A DNA stretch of 5,768 nucleotides from Oscillospiraceae bacterium (GTDB lineage Bacteria; Bacillota_A; Clostridia; Oscillospirales; Ruminococcaceae): contig JAGBFE010000267.1 of assembly GCA_018109965.1 (NCBI GenBank), forward strand, positions 1 to 5,768. Reading direction: 5' to 3'. Position numbers and translations under genes: made by a program. Shown piece by piece: positions 5,341 through 5,768 of this stretch (its first letter is position 1; each line of letters begins with the position of its first letter). The notes under the pieces were generated by a model. The model made no database searches and was not told the origin of the DNA. It saw only the letters and a list, made by a program, of their open reading frames with translations.

Positions 5341-5768
5341 CAAAATCAATAATAATATCTTCAATTTCTTCAGATACAGCAGCTTTTTCAGGCATTGTCT
5401 GTTTCTGATGTTTGTTCTTCATCATATATCTGACACCCATAAGCTGAACAGCAATCAAAGGTGTCAATGCAACAAGTGCTACAACGCCAAATGCGTCTGT
5501 CATAATATTGCCGCCAAGGGCTTCGCAAACACCAATGCACAAAGGCAAAAGGAATGTTGTAGTCATAGGACCACTGGCAACACCGCCCGAGTCAAATGCA
5601 ATACCAACAAAAATTTTAGGTACAAAACGAGACATAATCAAGGCAACAATATATCCTGGAATTATTATCCAATGTATTGGAATTCCTGTCAATACCCTGA
5701 ACATTGCAATACCGATACTAGCAGCAACACCGATTGAAAGGCAGCGGTTCATGGAACTTGAAAAGATA
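5324..5768 (-). CDS. DUF1538 family integral membrane protein, C-terminal part (5' end outside window)
   Basis: The frame is open to the window edge (first whole codon at 5767), so the N-terminal part is missing. The ATG at 5752 is probably internal: no ribosome site precedes it, and the upstream codons (IFSSS) continue the family pattern. Counting from that Met, hydrophobic segments lie at about 4-22, 27-43, 64-80 and 88-107. Between the second and third is the conserved, polar IAFDSGGVASGPMTTT stretch (51-66), which may be a re-entrant or functional loop. A basic then acidic cytosolic-type tail (about 111-142) ends the protein. Full-length relatives in Firmicutes usually carry two such halves, so several hundred residues should lie beyond the window (from memory). 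The family is thought to be a transporter or channel, but its substrate is not established. The PII-like gene directly downstream suggests ligand-dependent control. Confidence 0.85.
   Translation of the reverse strand, partial: IFSSSMNRCLSIGVAASIGIAMFRVLTGIPIHWIIIPGYIVALIMSRFVPKIFVGIAFDSGGVASGPMTTTFLLPLCIGVCEALGGNIMTDAFGVVALVALTPLIAVQLMGVRYMMKNKHQKQTMPEKAAVSEEIEDIIIDFEEVGK

Noticed and set aside
5322..5752. DUF1538 gene starting at the ATG at 5752
   Set aside because: The frame stays open to the window edge, no ribosome site precedes this ATG, and the family is much longer, so it is an internal Met.

Overview
The window looks like chromosomal DNA from a low-GC Firmicute, most likely a gut-type member of the Clostridia. 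The basis is AT-rich spacers, strong AGGAGG-type ribosome binding sites, Gram-positive style signal peptides, and the gene families present: a Cthe_2159-like carbohydrate-binding protein, an MBG/YDG surface protein and a DUF1538/PII-like pair. This assignment is inference. No rRNA, tRNA, CRISPR array, transposase or phage gene was seen.

There are six genes. On the minus strand at the left is a 5'-complete, 3'-truncated predicted lipoprotein with a beta-helix of the Cthe_2159 (DUF4353) type (1-1521). Upstream of it on the same strand is a small two-domain DUF1508/YegP-like protein (1680-2051), separated by a strong intrinsic terminator (1639-1670), so the two are probably independent units. 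A 373-bp AT-rich divergent spacer (2052-2424) holds candidate promoters for both directions and two palindromes. On the plus strand follow a secreted, membrane-anchored MBG/YDG-domain protein (2425-3723) and a membrane-anchored alpha/beta hydrolase (3783-4511). A short terminator-like hairpin lies between them, and I see no separate promoter for the hydrolase.

The right end is a convergent minus-strand operon. The C-terminal part of a DUF1538 membrane protein (5324-5768, 5' end outside the window) overlaps by one base (TAATG) a protein with two PII-like domains (4599-5324). A 14-bp bidirectional terminator (4558-4591) separates this operon from the hydrolase.

Functionally, three genes belong to the cell surface: the carbohydrate-binding lipoprotein, the MBG/YDG protein and the hydrolase. 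The DUF1538-PII pair looks like a membrane protein with a dedicated cytosolic sensor. It is the best candidate here for a poorly described system, although both families are already catalogued and only the functional link is inferred.
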